Below are positions 29,528 through 38,291 of a stretch of 43,841 nt of DNA, one piece after another. The position numbers and the translations under genes were made by a program. Origin of the DNA: Candidatus Solincola daggyaiensis (GTDB lineage Bacteria > Actinomycetota > Geothermincolia > Geothermincolales > RBG-13-55-18); assembly GCA_015711825.1 (NCBI GenBank), contig JACVJD010000012.1, positions 1 through 43,841 of the forward strand, read 5' to 3'. The notes under the pieces were generated by a model, which searched no databases, was not told the origin of the DNA, and was given only the letters and a program-made list of their open reading frames with translations. Position 1 is the stretch's first letter. Each line of letters starts with the position of its first letter.

Positions 29528-30709
29528 TTACCTGAGCTCCAGGCTCGCCGAATCCCCTCCTGCCGAGATGCGCAGTTCAACGCCGGGTGATACGGCCGCA
29601 AGCTCCTCGAGGGCTTTCCTCGCCTCCTCGCCCTGGAGTAAGGAGGCGCCGTTTGCCCCGCACCGCACCGCGAAAAGCTCCAGGCGCGCCAGGTAGCCGT
29701 CCTCGAACCGGCAGCCGGCCAGGAGCCCGCCCACAAACCCGTCGCGCTGCGGGTAGAGCAGGTCTCCCAGGGAATATATGACCGGGGTCCCCTCTACCAT
29801 CTCCACTCCCTGCATGAAGTGGGGATGGCAGCCCACCACCAGATCCGCCCCCGCCCGGGCGCAGACATAGGCTATCTCCCTCTGGCGGGAGGTTATCTCC
29901 CTTCCCCCCGCCTCACCCCAGTGGACCATCACCACCACATAGGGAGCCTCGCCCGCCGCCGCGCTCACCGCCGCACTCAGCTCCCCGAGGGAGGGCAGGG
30001 CGTTGACTCCGGGCGTGCCCTCGCCGGCGGCGTAGGAACGCGGCTCCACGTCGCTATAGGACAGCAAGGCCACCCTCGCTCCTCCCGGCGATTTCAGAAC
30101 CAGCGGCTGCGCGGCTGCGCGGCGGTCCGAGCCCGCTCCGCATACCGCCAGCTTCTCCCCCCGCAGGAGGTTCATGGTCTCCTCGAGCCCCCGGGCGCCG
30201 TAGTCCATGACGTGGTCGTTTGCCAAGCACAGCGCGTCTATCCCCGCCGCGGCCATGGGTGCGGCGCTGGAGATATCACCACGCAGGCGAACGGACGCCT
30301 GGTCGGGGTGCGGGCTTCCGCCTCGGCAGAGGGGGCTTTCCAGGCTTACCGCGGTGAGGTCGTACTCGGCCAGGAACGTCTTGATGCCCTCCCATGGCGA
30401 ACCCTGCCCCGCCGCCTGGAATGCCGCCGTATGAGAGGTCCCGAAGGCCACGTCGCCCCCCAACCCCAGGCTCAGGGAGAGCCCGCCAAACCTCTCCGCC
30501 TCACGCAACGACACGGCGGGGGCCTCCACCGCCGCTCCCGCCGTCTCCACCTTGGTGTCCCCACCCCCGCCTTCTCCCGGATAGCGTCCGGAGGTGAGGG
30601 AAAAGACCAGAAAGACCAGGCCCAGCACCAGGGAACACCATGCGGTGAGGAAAAGCGACTGCCGTCTATGGCGTTGCCGCCTCAACCTCTGCTGCTGCGT
30701 CCTGGTCAT
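29528..30709 (-). CDS. membrane-anchored CapA-family (poly-gamma-glutamate synthesis-like) protein
   Basis: 393 residues: basic N-terminus, one transmembrane helix (about 20-40) and an extracytoplasmic calcineurin-like CapA domain. GDVAFG, ESPLC, CLANDHVMDYG, MVHWGEAG and VVGCHPHFMQGVE are the metal-site motifs of the PGA_cap family. The usual NLE and NNH motifs are changed to SLESP and ANDH. True CapA works with CapB and CapC in poly-glutamate capsule export; neither is nearby, so this single copy is more likely a solitary phosphoesterase-like surface enzyme. It stands alone, with a 345-base gap upstream and 157 bases downstream. Confidence 0.85.
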   Translation of the reverse strand: MTRTQQQRLRRQRHRRQSLFLTAWCSLVLGLVFLVFSLTSGRYPGEGGGGDTKVETAGAAVEAPAVSLREAERFGGLSLSLGLGGDVAFGTSHTAAFQAAGQGSPWEGIKTFLAEYDLTAVSLESPLCRGGSPHPDQASVRLRGDISSAAPMAAAGIDALCLANDHVMDYGARGLEETMNLLRGEKLAVCGAGSDRRAAAQPLVLKSPGGARVALLSYSDVEPRSYAAGEGTPGVNALPSLGELSAAVSAAAGEAPYVVVMVHWGEAGGREITSRQREIAYVCARAGADLVVGCHPHFMQGVEMVEGTPVIYSLGDLLYPQRDGFVGGLLAGCRFEDGYLARLELFAVRCGANGASLLQGEEARKALEELAAVSPGVELRISAGGDSASLELR

Positions 30710-31054
30710 GTTTCGCTCCTCAGCCCCACCCTAAAAGGGCGGTCGTAAAACGCGACCCGCCCTCCTCGCACCTCCCCAAGCGATCGCCGCCCGTCCCGCT
30801 CTCGCGCATCCGCCCTGGGCAGCGGCCGCTCCGCCTCTGCCCCCACACCTTCCTGCGGATTCTTTCTACGCCTGATCCCCCGGCTCCTGCCCGCCACGGG
30901 CGCCTCCATCCCATGTCGCGTCGCTCTCCGCGCGCCCTGGCGGAAACCGTCTTCTTCCCCGCCAACATCATAGCGCACAAAGGCACGCAATATTCATATA
31001 TAAACCGCGCTTTCGTATGTGATCCCAGCTCACATGGGTGCGGGGAGCGGCGGC
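30710..31054. other. 345-bp intergenic region between cobQ and the CapA-family gene
   Basis: It holds an exact inverted repeat ATGTGA-N7-TCACAT at 31017-31035 and next to it an AT-rich patch (about 30985-31010, TTTATATATGAATATT on the minus strand), unusual in this GC-rich DNA. I could not match a proper -35/-10 pair. Open frames here are Arg-rich and unconvincing. This is the likely place of the capA promoter and the end of the cobalamin operon. Confidence 0.45.
31017..31035. promoter_or_regulatory. possible operator: ATGTGA-N7-TCACAT palindrome
   Basis: A perfect 6+6 inverted repeat with a 7-base centre lies 19 bases after the cobQ stop. It resembles CRP/FNR-family boxes (TGTGA-N6-TCACA) except for the 7-base spacer. 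As RNA it would form only a weak 6-bp hairpin with no U-run, so a protein-binding site seems a better reading than a terminator. Confidence 0.35.
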
Positions 31055-32635
31055 TCAAAGGGCCCGCCCGCGGGCGCTCCCCATGCCCAGCAGGCGGTAT
31101 ATCTCATCCATGCGCAGGGATGAACGCACCACGCGCGAGAGGCGGCCCAGGCGCTCTTCCCGCACCAGCTCCCAATCATGCGCCTCCCGCGAAAGCGGCC
31201 CCGTAGGCAGGAGTCCGCGCCGCCTCCATAGGGCGGAGATAAAGCCTTCCCGCACGCAGCGATTCTCGAAAAGCCCATGCAGGTAGCAGCCGAAGACGGG
31301 TAAGTACTCGTGCAGCGCCCCTTCCTCCACCTCCACCCTCGCGCCGTCCCTCTCCACGATACGCAGGGGAGGCACTCCCGCGGATAGCGTGCGTCCCATG
31401 TGTATCTCGTAGCCGGAGAGCGGAGGCGAGACGGCATCCAATCCCAGGAAGGGTATGACCCCCACCACCCTTGCCCTCACGCGGTGGGTACGCTTCTCCC
31501 CCGTCAGCACCGTGGTCACGGGCAGAAGCCCCAGGCCCGTCGCCTTTCCGGGAACCGATTCCACCCCCTGCGGGTCCTCCACGTACTCTCCCAGTATCTG
31601 GTAACCGTTACAGATACCCACGATGGGGACGCCCCTTTCCGCCAGGCGAGCCACGCCGGCGGCCAGGCCGCACTCCCGCAGCCAGGCGAGGTCGCAGAGG
31701 GTGCTCTTGGAGCCGGGGATGATCACCGCGTCCGGCTCCCCCAGCCGGGACGTGCCGGAGACGTAGCGCACCCTCACCCCCTCCTCGCGCTCCAGGGGCT
31801 CGAAGTCGGTGGCGTTGGAGAGGTGAGGCAGGCGCAACACCGCCAGGTCCAGCGGCCCGCCGCCCTCCACGCGGGGCGCGGAGGCGCTTAGCGCCTCCAG
31901 GTTCACCGTGTCCTCCTCGTCCAATCCCAGGTCGTTCAGGTAGGGGATGACCCCCAGGACCGGTTTTCCCGTCCTCGCCTCCAGGGACCGCAGCCCATCC
32001 TCCAGAAGCCTCATCTGGCCGCGGAAACGGTTGACGACCAATCCCTTTACCGCCTTCCTCTCCCGCCAGGGCAGAAGCTCCAGGGTCCCCAAAAGCGAGG
32101 CGAAGACGCCCCCGCGGTCGATATCTCCCACCAGGAGCACCGGGGCTTCCGCCGCCATGGCCATGCGCATATTGGCGATATCCCGGTCCGCCAGGTTGAT
32201 CTCCGCCGGGCTCCCTGCCCCCTCCATGATCACCACCTGGAAATCTCGACGCAGCCTCTCCAGCGCCTGCAGGGCGGCGGCGACCATTCTATGGTGGTAA
32301 AGCCGGTGCTCGTCTGCCCGCATGTACCCCAAGGGGGCCCCGTTGAGGATGACCTGAGACCCGCGGCCCGAGGAGGGTTTCATAAGAACGGGGTTCATGT
32401 CCGTATGCGGCTCCACCCCCGCCGCCAGGGCCTGCAACACCTGTGCGCGCCCCATTTCCCCGCCCCCGGCGGACACGCCGGAATTCAGGGACATGTTCCA
32501 GGCCTTGAAGGGGGCCACGCGCACCCCGTCCTCCCTGAGGATGCGGCAAAGCGCCGCCACCAGCACGCTCTTCCCCACATGGGACGAGGTGCCCTGCACC
32601 ATCAAGCATCTCGCCGGGGATCCCCCGCCGCTCAT
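31055..32635 (-). CDS. cobQ: cobyric acid synthase (glutamine-hydrolysing)
   Basis: Amidates side chains b, d, e and g of adenosylcobyrinic a,c-diamide using glutamine and ATP. The 526 residues have the N-terminal dethiobiotin-synthetase-like ATPase (GTSSHVGKS at 15-23) and a C-terminal class I amidotransferase-like domain with Cys342 (IVGICNGYQILG) and His453 (CYLHGLFEN). The residue after the nucleophile is Asn where many homologues have Gly. It overlaps the BtuD-type gene as ATGA, so uptake and synthesis are co-translated. Also called cbiP. Confidence 0.97.
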   Translation of the reverse strand: MSGGGSPARCLMVQGTSSHVGKSVLVAALCRILREDGVRVAPFKAWNMSLNSGVSAGGGEMGRAQVLQALAAGVEPHTDMNPVLMKPSSGRGSQVILNGAPLGYMRADEHRLYHHRMVAAALQALERLRRDFQVVIMEGAGSPAEINLADRDIANMRMAMAAEAPVLLVGDIDRGGVFASLLGTLELLPWRERKAVKGLVVNRFRGQMRLLEDGLRSLEARTGKPVLGVIPYLNDLGLDEEDTVNLEALSASAPRVEGGGPLDLAVLRLPHLSNATDFEPLEREEGVRVRYVSGTSRLGEPDAVIIPGSKSTLCDLAWLRECGLAAGVARLAERGVPIVGICNGYQILGEYVEDPQGVESVPGKATGLGLLPVTTVLTGEKRTHRVRARVVGVIPFLGLDAVSPPLSGYEIHMGRTLSAGVPPLRIVERDGARVEVEEGALHEYLPVFGCYLHGLFENRCVREGFISALWRRRGLLPTGPLSREAHDWELVREERLGRLSRVVRSSLRMDEIYRLLGMGSARGRAL

Positions 32636-33897
32636 GCCTCCACCTCCCCGGCCACCAGCGCCAGCAGCTCGCCGCGGCCGCTCACCTCCAGCGCGCCCTC
32701 CTCCCTCAGAAGGCGGTAAAGCTCGGTGGCGGCGCCTCCCGCGTAATCCCTCTCCTCGATGGGCCGTGGCGAGTAGAGGAGGACCCTTTTCCCCGCCCGC
32801 AGCGCCGTGCGCGCCGCCTCCAGGTTGAGCAGGTTACCGGGGCCGAAATAGAGGTCCGTGACCACCACCACCTCGGCCTCCGCCACCAACTCCAGGTTGG
32901 CGCGGTGGGCCTTCTCCGAGATGCGGGAGAAAGGCGCCTCCAGGGCCATGCGGATCTCCAGAGCCCGGCCCACCTCCTCGTCGCCGTCCCCGGTGTTGAG
33001 GGTCCCCGCGGTGACGTAAAAACCCGCCTCCAGAAGCTCGCGCATGAGGGATGCCCCGCTGGCTCCACCGCAGATGAGGTGGACTTTGCTCACCTCGGCA
33101 TCGCCGGATCGGCGTCCCATGGGAAGGAAGACGATGTGCGGCCTCTCGGTGACCGCGTGGCGAGTCACCATGGCGCCCACGCCGAACACCTCCTTGAGCA
33201 TGGAGACGGTGAGCACCTCTTCCGGGGCGCCCCGCATGAATTCCCTCCCCCCGCGCATCACCACCAGCCGGTCACAATATTGCGAGGCCAGGTTGAGGTC
33301 ATGCATGACCATGACCACCGCCAGCCCGCGCCCGCACATCTCCGCCAGCAGCTCAAGGAGGGAGAGCTGGTGGCTGATATCCAGGTGCTGGGTGGGCTCG
33401 TCCAGCAGCAGCAAGCCGGTTTCCTGTGCCAGGGCCTGGGCGATGATCACTCTCTGGCGCTCCCCGCCCGAAAGCTCGGTCACGGGACGGTCGGCCAGAT
33501 GCCAGACGTTGGCTTTTTCCATGGACAGGCGCGCCTGCTCCAAGTCACGCGGTCCCGCCGCCTGCAGCCTGCCCAGGTGGGGGTTCCTCCCCATGAGCAC
33601 CACCTCCAGGGCGGTGAAGGCGAAGGAGGCGGCCGTCTCCTGGGGGACCATGGCCAGGTCCCTGGCCACCTCGCGCGCCGGCAGGCGGTAGATATCCTCC
33701 CCTCCCAAGAGCACCACCCCGCGGCGGGGGCGCAGCGCGCGCGACAGGGCTTTCAGGAAGCTGGTCTTTCCCGAACCGTTGGGCCCTATGACCCCGATGA
33801 AATCCCCCGACCTCACGGTGAGGCTTATCCCCGCCACCACCTCGTCGTCGCGGTAGGCGGCATGCAGGTCCTTAGCTTGCAGCGTCTTCCATTCCAT
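32632..33897 (-). CDS. btuD: cobalamin/iron-complex ABC transporter ATPase with a C-terminal Rossmann-like extension
   Basis: ATP-binding subunit for the BtuC permease. Residues 1-255 form a standard FecE/BtuD ATPase: Walker A GPNGSGKT (38-45), signature LSGGE (142-146), Walker B LLLLDEP (162-168), H-loop MHD (198-200). Residues 271-421 are an extra alpha/beta domain beginning KVHLICGGASGASLMRELLEAG, with a glycine-rich turn, AEVVVVTDLYFGPGNLLNLEAA and RVLLYSPRPIEERDY. I recall similar fusions in other anaerobes but know no function. The start ATG 33897 is set by GGAGGG upstream; the frame runs open another 315 bases as a shadow of btuC. Confidence 0.93.
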   Translation of the reverse strand: MEWKTLQAKDLHAAYRDDEVVAGISLTVRSGDFIGVIGPNGSGKTSFLKALSRALRPRRGVVLLGGEDIYRLPAREVARDLAMVPQETAASFAFTALEVVLMGRNPHLGRLQAAGPRDLEQARLSMEKANVWHLADRPVTELSGGERQRVIIAQALAQETGLLLLDEPTQHLDISHQLSLLELLAEMCGRGLAVVMVMHDLNLASQYCDRLVVMRGGREFMRGAPEEVLTVSMLKEVFGVGAMVTRHAVTERPHIVFLPMGRRSGDAEVSKVHLICGGASGASLMRELLEAGFYVTAGTLNTGDGDEEVGRALEIRMALEAPFSRISEKAHRANLELVAEAEVVVVTDLYFGPGNLLNLEAARTALRAGKRVLLYSPRPIEERDYAGGAATELYRLLREEGALEVSGRGELLALVAGEVEA

Positions 33898-33917
33898 GCC
33901 TCGCGCTCCCTCCCCCC

Positions 33918-35015
33918 TCAGTTCACGCCGTGCCTGCTCCGCTTGAGCAGGTAGATGAAGAAGGGGGCCCCGAAGAAAGCGGTGACGATGCCCACCGGCA
34001 GCTCCTTGGGCGCGATCACCGTGCGCGCGATGGTGTCCGCGAGCACCAGGAAGAGTCCGCCTCCCAAGATGGAGCCGGGGATGAGAAAGCGGTGGTCGGG
34101 CCCGGTGAGCAGGCGCACGATGTGGGGGGTCATAAGGCCCACGAAGCCTATGATCCCGGACACCGACACCGCGGCCCCCACCACCAGGGAGGCGATCACG
34201 ATCATGGTCCACTTGAAGCGTTCCGTCTCCAGCCCCAGCTGCGCCGCTCTCTCCTCCCCCAGCATGAGCAGGTTGAGGTCGCGGGCCATGAACGCGGCGG
34301 CGGCGGCTCCCACCAGCATGAAGGGCAGCACCGCCAGCACCATGTCCCAGTTCCCGGTGCCCAGACCCCCCATGAGCCAGAAGAAGATGTTGTGCATGCG
34401 GTCCTCGCTCACCACCATGAGCAGGGAGACGATGGAGGCGAGGAAAGAGGAGAGGGCGATCCCCACCAGGAGAAGGGAGGCGATGGAGGCGCGCCCTCCG
34501 GCCCTGGCGATGATATAGACCGTGAATACCGCCAGCAGCGATCCCGCGAAGGCGAAGAGGGGGATGGCGGAAAGCCCCCCCAGCCCCGCTTTGATGCCGA
34601 AAAAGAAGGCGATGGTGGCGCCCAGCGCGGCCCCCTGCGAGGAGCCGATGATGCTGGGGTCGGCCATGGGGTTGCGGAAGAGGCCCTGGAAGACGGCTCC
34701 CGCCAAGGCCAGCCCCATGCCCACCAGCAAGGCCAGCAGAACGCGAGGGAGGCGCACGGAGATGATGATGGTTTCCTGGGTGGGCGTCCAGGTCGCGTCC
34801 ACCAACCGGCCCAGCAGGGGAAGCCGGGATAGGATGATGCGGAAGGAAGTGGCGAGGGGGACGTAAACCGCCCCCAGGGCCACGGCCACCATCACCGCCG
34901 CCAGCGTCGCCAGGGCCAGGCAGGCGAGCACCGCGGCACGCCGCCGCCGCAGCGCCGCCAGCCTCGCCGTCACCCCTGCCGTATCTTCCATATTATCCCA
35001 TCTATATCTTTTCAT
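33918..35015 (-). CDS. btuC: cobalamin/iron-complex ABC transporter permease (FecCD family)
   Basis: Membrane channel subunit, a dimer in the complex. The 365 residues have about nine to ten transmembrane helices; typical motifs are LPRVLLALLVGMGLALAGAVFQGLFRNPMADPSIIG near the N-terminus and GFVGLMTPHIVRLLTGPDHR, the coupling-helix region that touches the ATPase. The start may be ATG 35015 or ATG 34991; neither has a strong ribosome-binding site. It is 102 bases after btuF and 20 before btuD. Cobalamin rather than siderophore is inferred from neighbours. Confidence 0.93.
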   Translation of the reverse strand: MKRYRWDNMEDTAGVTARLAALRRRRAAVLACLALATLAAVMVAVALGAVYVPLATSFRIILSRLPLLGRLVDATWTPTQETIIISVRLPRVLLALLVGMGLALAGAVFQGLFRNPMADPSIIGSSQGAALGATIAFFFGIKAGLGGLSAIPLFAFAGSLLAVFTVYIIARAGGRASIASLLLVGIALSSFLASIVSLLMVVSEDRMHNIFFWLMGGLGTGNWDMVLAVLPFMLVGAAAAAFMARDLNLLMLGEERAAQLGLETERFKWTMIVIASLVVGAAVSVSGIIGFVGLMTPHIVRLLTGPDHRFLIPGSILGGGLFLVLADTIARTVIAPKELPVGIVTAFFGAPFFIYLLKRSRHGVN

Positions 35016-35035
35016 CTCATGCCGACTCGCCTCTA

Positions 35036-35103
35036 GGCGCCGGGAAGTTTTGGTTTCGCGAGGCGCCGCCCGTGGCGGGACGGCGCCTTGCGTCGCCGGC
35101 GCC
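35036..35103. repeat. four GGCGCC palindromes between btuF and btuC
   Basis: GGCGCC occurs at 35036, 35062, 35082 and 35098 within the 102-base gap between the binding-protein and permease genes. Each copy is self-complementary, so any two can form a GC-rich hairpin. No U-run follows, so this is more likely an mRNA-stability or partial-attenuation element lowering permease expression relative to the binding protein than a terminator. Confidence 0.5.
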
Positions 35104-35117
35104 TTTCCGACCCGCCC

Positions 35118-36047
35118 TCATTCCTCAGGGTAGAGGGCCGCGTGCACCGCTTCCAGGCCGTCGATGAGCCGCGGCCCCGTGCGGTAAAGCAGGTTTTCCT
35201 CGATAACGTAAACCCTTCCGCTCCTCACCGCCTCCATGCGATCCCATCCCGGGCGGGAGGTTATGTCCCCGGGCTTGAACATGGAGCCGCTTCCCACCAG
35301 GTAGACCTGGGGATTCTGGGACATGAGCGCCTCCACGCTGAACTCGTAATAGTCGCCGGATTCGGTGTCCCCTATGTTCTCGCCCCCCGCCAGGCGGATG
35401 AGGTCGGAGATGACGCTGCCCTTGCCCACCGTCCACACGTTGTTCTCGTAGTAGATCTCGAAAAAGACCCGCGGCCTCGCTTTGCCCGCCGCTTCCATCT
35501 CACTCACCCTTCGGGCCACCTTCACCGCCCTCTGGTTCATGTCCGTGACCACTTCCCTCGCGCGCTTGTTCGCGCCGGTGAGCTCCCCCACCTCCAGGAT
35601 GGTGGCCAGGGTCTCGTCGAAGGTGGTGGGGTTGACCGCGTAAACCGTGAGACCCAGTTCCTCCATGCGCCCGAGCACCTCGGCCTGCACCCCGCCCGTG
35701 GCCAGCACCAGGTCCGGCTGCAACGCCACGATGGCCTCGAGATTGGGGGTGGTGAAGGTCCCGATCTTCTCCTTTTCCAGCGCCTCCTCGGGGTAGTCGC
35801 AGTATTCGGTAACCCCCACCACTTTTTCCCCCAACCCGAGGGCAAAAAGGATCTCCGTGCAGGCGGGGGACACGGAAACGACGCGCGAGGGCGCCTCCTC
35901 CAGGCTCACCTCTCGACCCAGGTCGTCCGTGAACACGGCGGGTCTGGCGGCGTTCTCCTCTTTCTGCGCGCCTCCGCAGCCCGCGAGGATGATCGTCGAA
36001 ACCAGGACCATTGCCGCCAGGGCGGCGGCGACGATTTTCTTTCCCAC
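35118..36047 (-). CDS. btuF: cobalamin-binding lipoprotein of the ABC transporter
   Basis: Extracytoplasmic substrate-binding protein. From GTG 36047 (AAGGAGG 8 bases upstream) it has 309 residues, with a basic N-terminus, a hydrophobic core and lipobox LAGC, so it should be lipid-anchored. RVVSVSPACTEILFALGLGEKVVGVTEYCDYPEEA is typical of cobalamin-type rather than siderophore-type binding proteins; the long central helix (ATILEVGELTGANKRA) joins the lobes. The same frame is open 90 bases further up to an ATG at 36137, but that start lacks a signal-peptide beginning. Confidence 0.92.
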   Translation of the reverse strand: MGKKIVAAALAAMVLVSTIILAGCGGAQKEENAARPAVFTDDLGREVSLEEAPSRVVSVSPACTEILFALGLGEKVVGVTEYCDYPEEALEKEKIGTFTTPNLEAIVALQPDLVLATGGVQAEVLGRMEELGLTVYAVNPTTFDETLATILEVGELTGANKRAREVVTDMNQRAVKVARRVSEMEAAGKARPRVFFEIYYENNVWTVGKGSVISDLIRLAGGENIGDTESGDYYEFSVEALMSQNPQVYLVGSGSMFKPGDITSRPGWDRMEAVRSGRVYVIEENLLYRTGPRLIDGLEAVHAALYPEE

Positions 36048-36138
36048 TTCGGCTTCCTCCTTCTCGATCACTGCATCCGCCTTCCGAAGTCGCGTGACGG
36101 TCCCACCGACTCCCGGTCTCTCATCGAAAGAATGCATG

Positions 36139-37302
36139 TCAAAGACCCATTTCCTTGCGCACCTCCTCCAGCGCCGCCACCAGGCGACGGTTTTCCTCGG
36201 GCCTCCTCACCGCCACACGCAGAAAGCCGCTTCCCAGTCCCCGGAAATCGCGGCAATCGCGCACCAGTATCCCCCTCCTCCCCAGCGCATCCGCCACCTC
36301 GCCGGCGCCCGCTGCCTGTGGCGCAAGGCGCAGGAGCAGGAAGTTTGTGCGGGAGGGGAAGACCTCGAAGATGCCGGAGTCCGCCAGGCAGGTCTCCAGC
36401 TCCTCCCTCCAGGCCGCTACCGCGGCGCGCGTCTCCTCCAGGTAAGACCGTTCCTCCAGGCAGGCCAGGGCCGCGGCCTGCGCCGCCACGTTCACCCGCC
36501 AGGGCACCGCCGTCTCCTCCAGGCGGGCGACGAGCCCTTGCGGACCGGCGAGCCAACCCGGCCCGCGCAGCCCCGCGAGGGCGAAACTCTTGGTGAAGGT
36601 GGATATGACCACCAGCCCTTCCTCCCCCGCGCGGGCGAGAAGGCTCGCCTCCGCCGCCTCCCGCAGGGGGCAGAAGGACATGAAGCTCTCGTCCACGGCC
36701 AGGATGCCCCCGGCGGCCCGGCAGGCCTCCAGCACGGGGATCAATTCCTCCCTCCCGTAAAGCCGGCCCGTGGGGCTTGAGGGGTTGCAGAAGAAGGTCA
36801 GTTGCGATCGCGCCGCCGCCTCCGCCAGCTTATCCGCTCGCAGCGAGAAGCGGTCATCGGGTGACATAAAATGGAAAGATGTCTCGGCGCCCGCGAGGGC
36901 CGCCGCCCGCTCGTACTCCCCGAAGGCGGGCGCGGCCACCGTCACCTTGAGGCGCCCTTGTCTCGCGTCTCCTTCCCCGCGCCCGCCTCCCCTCCTCTTC
37001 CCGGCTAACGCCCCCATTTGCCGCGCCAGGTGGTGGATGAGCTCGCTGGACCCGTTGCCCAGCGTGAGCTGCCCCTCTTCCAGGCCCAGGTGGAGGGCTA
37101 GGGCAGCCCGGAGTCTTTCCGCGCCCGGCTGGGGGTAACGCGCGGCCTCGCGCAGGGCGGCATGCGCCGCCTCCAGGGCGCGCGGGGGAGGTCCGAGGGG
37201 ATTGAGATTGGAGCTGAAATCGAGAAAGCCGCCGGGGGTCAGGCCGTAACGCTCCGCCGCCCACTCCAGGTCGCCCCCATGGGCGGGAAACCCCTTGCTC
37301 AT
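36139..37302 (-). CDS. cobD: L-threonine-O-3-phosphate decarboxylase (CobD-type PLP enzyme)
   Basis: Supplies (R)-1-amino-2-propanol phosphate for the nucleotide-loop linker. It is a fold type I PLP protein of 387 residues related to histidinol-phosphate aminotransferase, with Schiff-base Lys238 in STFTKSFALAGLRG, Asp204 in LAVDES and FFCNPSSPTGR. HGGD and FLDFSSNLNPLGPP at the N-terminus are hallmarks of CobD/CobC proteins. Residues about 103-117 form a Gly/Arg-rich insertion. Start ATG 37302 has GGGAGG upstream and overlaps the cbiB stop by 4 bases; the frame continues further but only as a shadow of cbiB. HisC activity cannot be excluded from sequence alone, but context favours CobD. Confidence 0.92.
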   Translation of the reverse strand: MSKGFPAHGGDLEWAAERYGLTPGGFLDFSSNLNPLGPPPRALEAAHAALREAARYPQPGAERLRAALALHLGLEEGQLTLGNGSSELIHHLARQMGALAGKRRGGGRGEGDARQGRLKVTVAAPAFGEYERAAALAGAETSFHFMSPDDRFSLRADKLAEAAARSQLTFFCNPSSPTGRLYGREELIPVLEACRAAGGILAVDESFMSFCPLREAAEASLLARAGEEGLVVISTFTKSFALAGLRGPGWLAGPQGLVARLEETAVPWRVNVAAQAAALACLEERSYLEETRAAVAAWREELETCLADSGIFEVFPSRTNFLLLRLAPQAAGAGEVADALGRRGILVRDCRDFRGLGSGFLRVAVRRPEENRRLVAALEEVRKEMGL

Positions 37303-38291
37303 CTCCCGCCTCCCCGCCTCTCGGCCGCCCACGCCAGCGCAAGCGCCAGGCACAGTCCCAACGCCGATGCGGCGCGCAGCAGCCTCACCGCTTCCCGCAC
37401 CTGCGCGGTCTTCAACTCCCTGCAGCCCTCGCCGATGCTCGGGTAAGCATGCAGCTCGCCGCGGTACCTCACCGCTCCCCCAAGCTCCAGCCCCAGCGCG
37501 CCCGCGAAGGCGGCCTCGGGATGGGCGCTGTTGGGGCTGGCATGGCGAAGCCGGTCGCGCAGCCCGATCCTCCATGCCCCCGCCCCGTCCAATCCGCATA
37601 GGGCCGCGGCCGCCGCTATGAGGGGAACGGACATCCGGGCGGGCGCGAAGACGGCGAGGTCGTCCAGGCGCGCCGGGCACCACCCCAGGTGGAGGTGGCG
37701 CTCGTCCTTGTGCCCGAGCATGGAGTCCATGGTGGAGATCGCCTTGAAGGCCAGCGCCGCCGGGGCGCCCCCCACCGCCGCCCACACAAGGGGCGCCAGC
37801 ACCCCGTCGCAGTAATTCTCCGCCACCGACTCCACCACCGCCTTGCAGATATCGCTCTCCTGCAGGAGCTCGGTGTCCCGCCCCACCAGCGCGCGCAAGT
37901 GCGACCTCGCCGCGTCCACCTCTCCCCGCTCGAGGTCCTCCGCCACCCTCAAGGCGCTTCTTTCCAGGTCCTTCCAGGCGAAGGCGGTGTACAGGAGCAG
38001 CGTCTCCGCTACCCCCGGCCACGGCCCCGCCGTCAGCACGCGTCCCGCCGCCCAGCTCCCGCCCGCCATCACCGCCGCCAGCAGGCAGCCTCGCAGTCGC
38101 GCCCCGCGGTCGCCCGCGTGGCGTTGCCCCAGCACCGTTTCCAGCCCCTCGATGCATCTCCCCATCAGGCGCACGGGATGGGGATATCCCTCGGGGTCGC
38201 CCAGCAGGGCATCGAGGGCGAAGGCGGCGGCGACGTGACGCGCCCTCGAGGGTTTCCGGCTCTCTGAACGCCTCTTCCCCACCTTCACCAC
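37299..38291 (-). CDS. cbiB: adenosylcobinamide-phosphate synthase
   Basis: Integral membrane enzyme that attaches the aminopropanol (phosphate) arm to cobyric acid. The 330 residues have four to five membrane segments and the family motifs ALDALLGDPEGYPHPVRLMG near the N-terminus, ESVAENYCDGVLAPL, STMDSMLGHKDERH and NSAHPEAAFAGALG. The start at 38291 is GTG with weak support; a few codons downstream are equally possible. It lies 186 bases after cobS and shares an ATGA overlap with cobD. Confidence 0.96.
   Translation of the reverse strand: MVKVGKRRSESRKPSRARHVAAAFALDALLGDPEGYPHPVRLMGRCIEGLETVLGQRHAGDRGARLRGCLLAAVMAGGSWAAGRVLTAGPWPGVAETLLLYTAFAWKDLERSALRVAEDLERGEVDAARSHLRALVGRDTELLQESDICKAVVESVAENYCDGVLAPLVWAAVGGAPAALAFKAISTMDSMLGHKDERHLHLGWCPARLDDLAVFAPARMSVPLIAAAAALCGLDGAGAWRIGLRDRLRHASPNSAHPEAAFAGALGLELGGAVRYRGELHAYPSIGEGCRELKTAQVREAVRLLRAASALGLCLALALAWAAERRGGGR

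Noticed and set aside
31017-31035. True CRP site
   Set aside because: The spacer is 7 rather than 6 bases, and no CRP/FNR gene is in the window, so only a generic operator-like palindrome is claimed.
33898-34212. N-terminal extension of the BtuD-type ATPase
   Set aside because: It is Arg/His/Pro-rich, overlaps btuC, and the ATPase fold begins right after the ATG at 33897, which has a purine-rich upstream site.
37303-38157. N-terminal extension of the CobD-type enzyme into cbiB
   Set aside because: The extension lies entirely over cbiB in another frame, and the enzyme has a good ribosome-binding site and a family-typical start at 37302.
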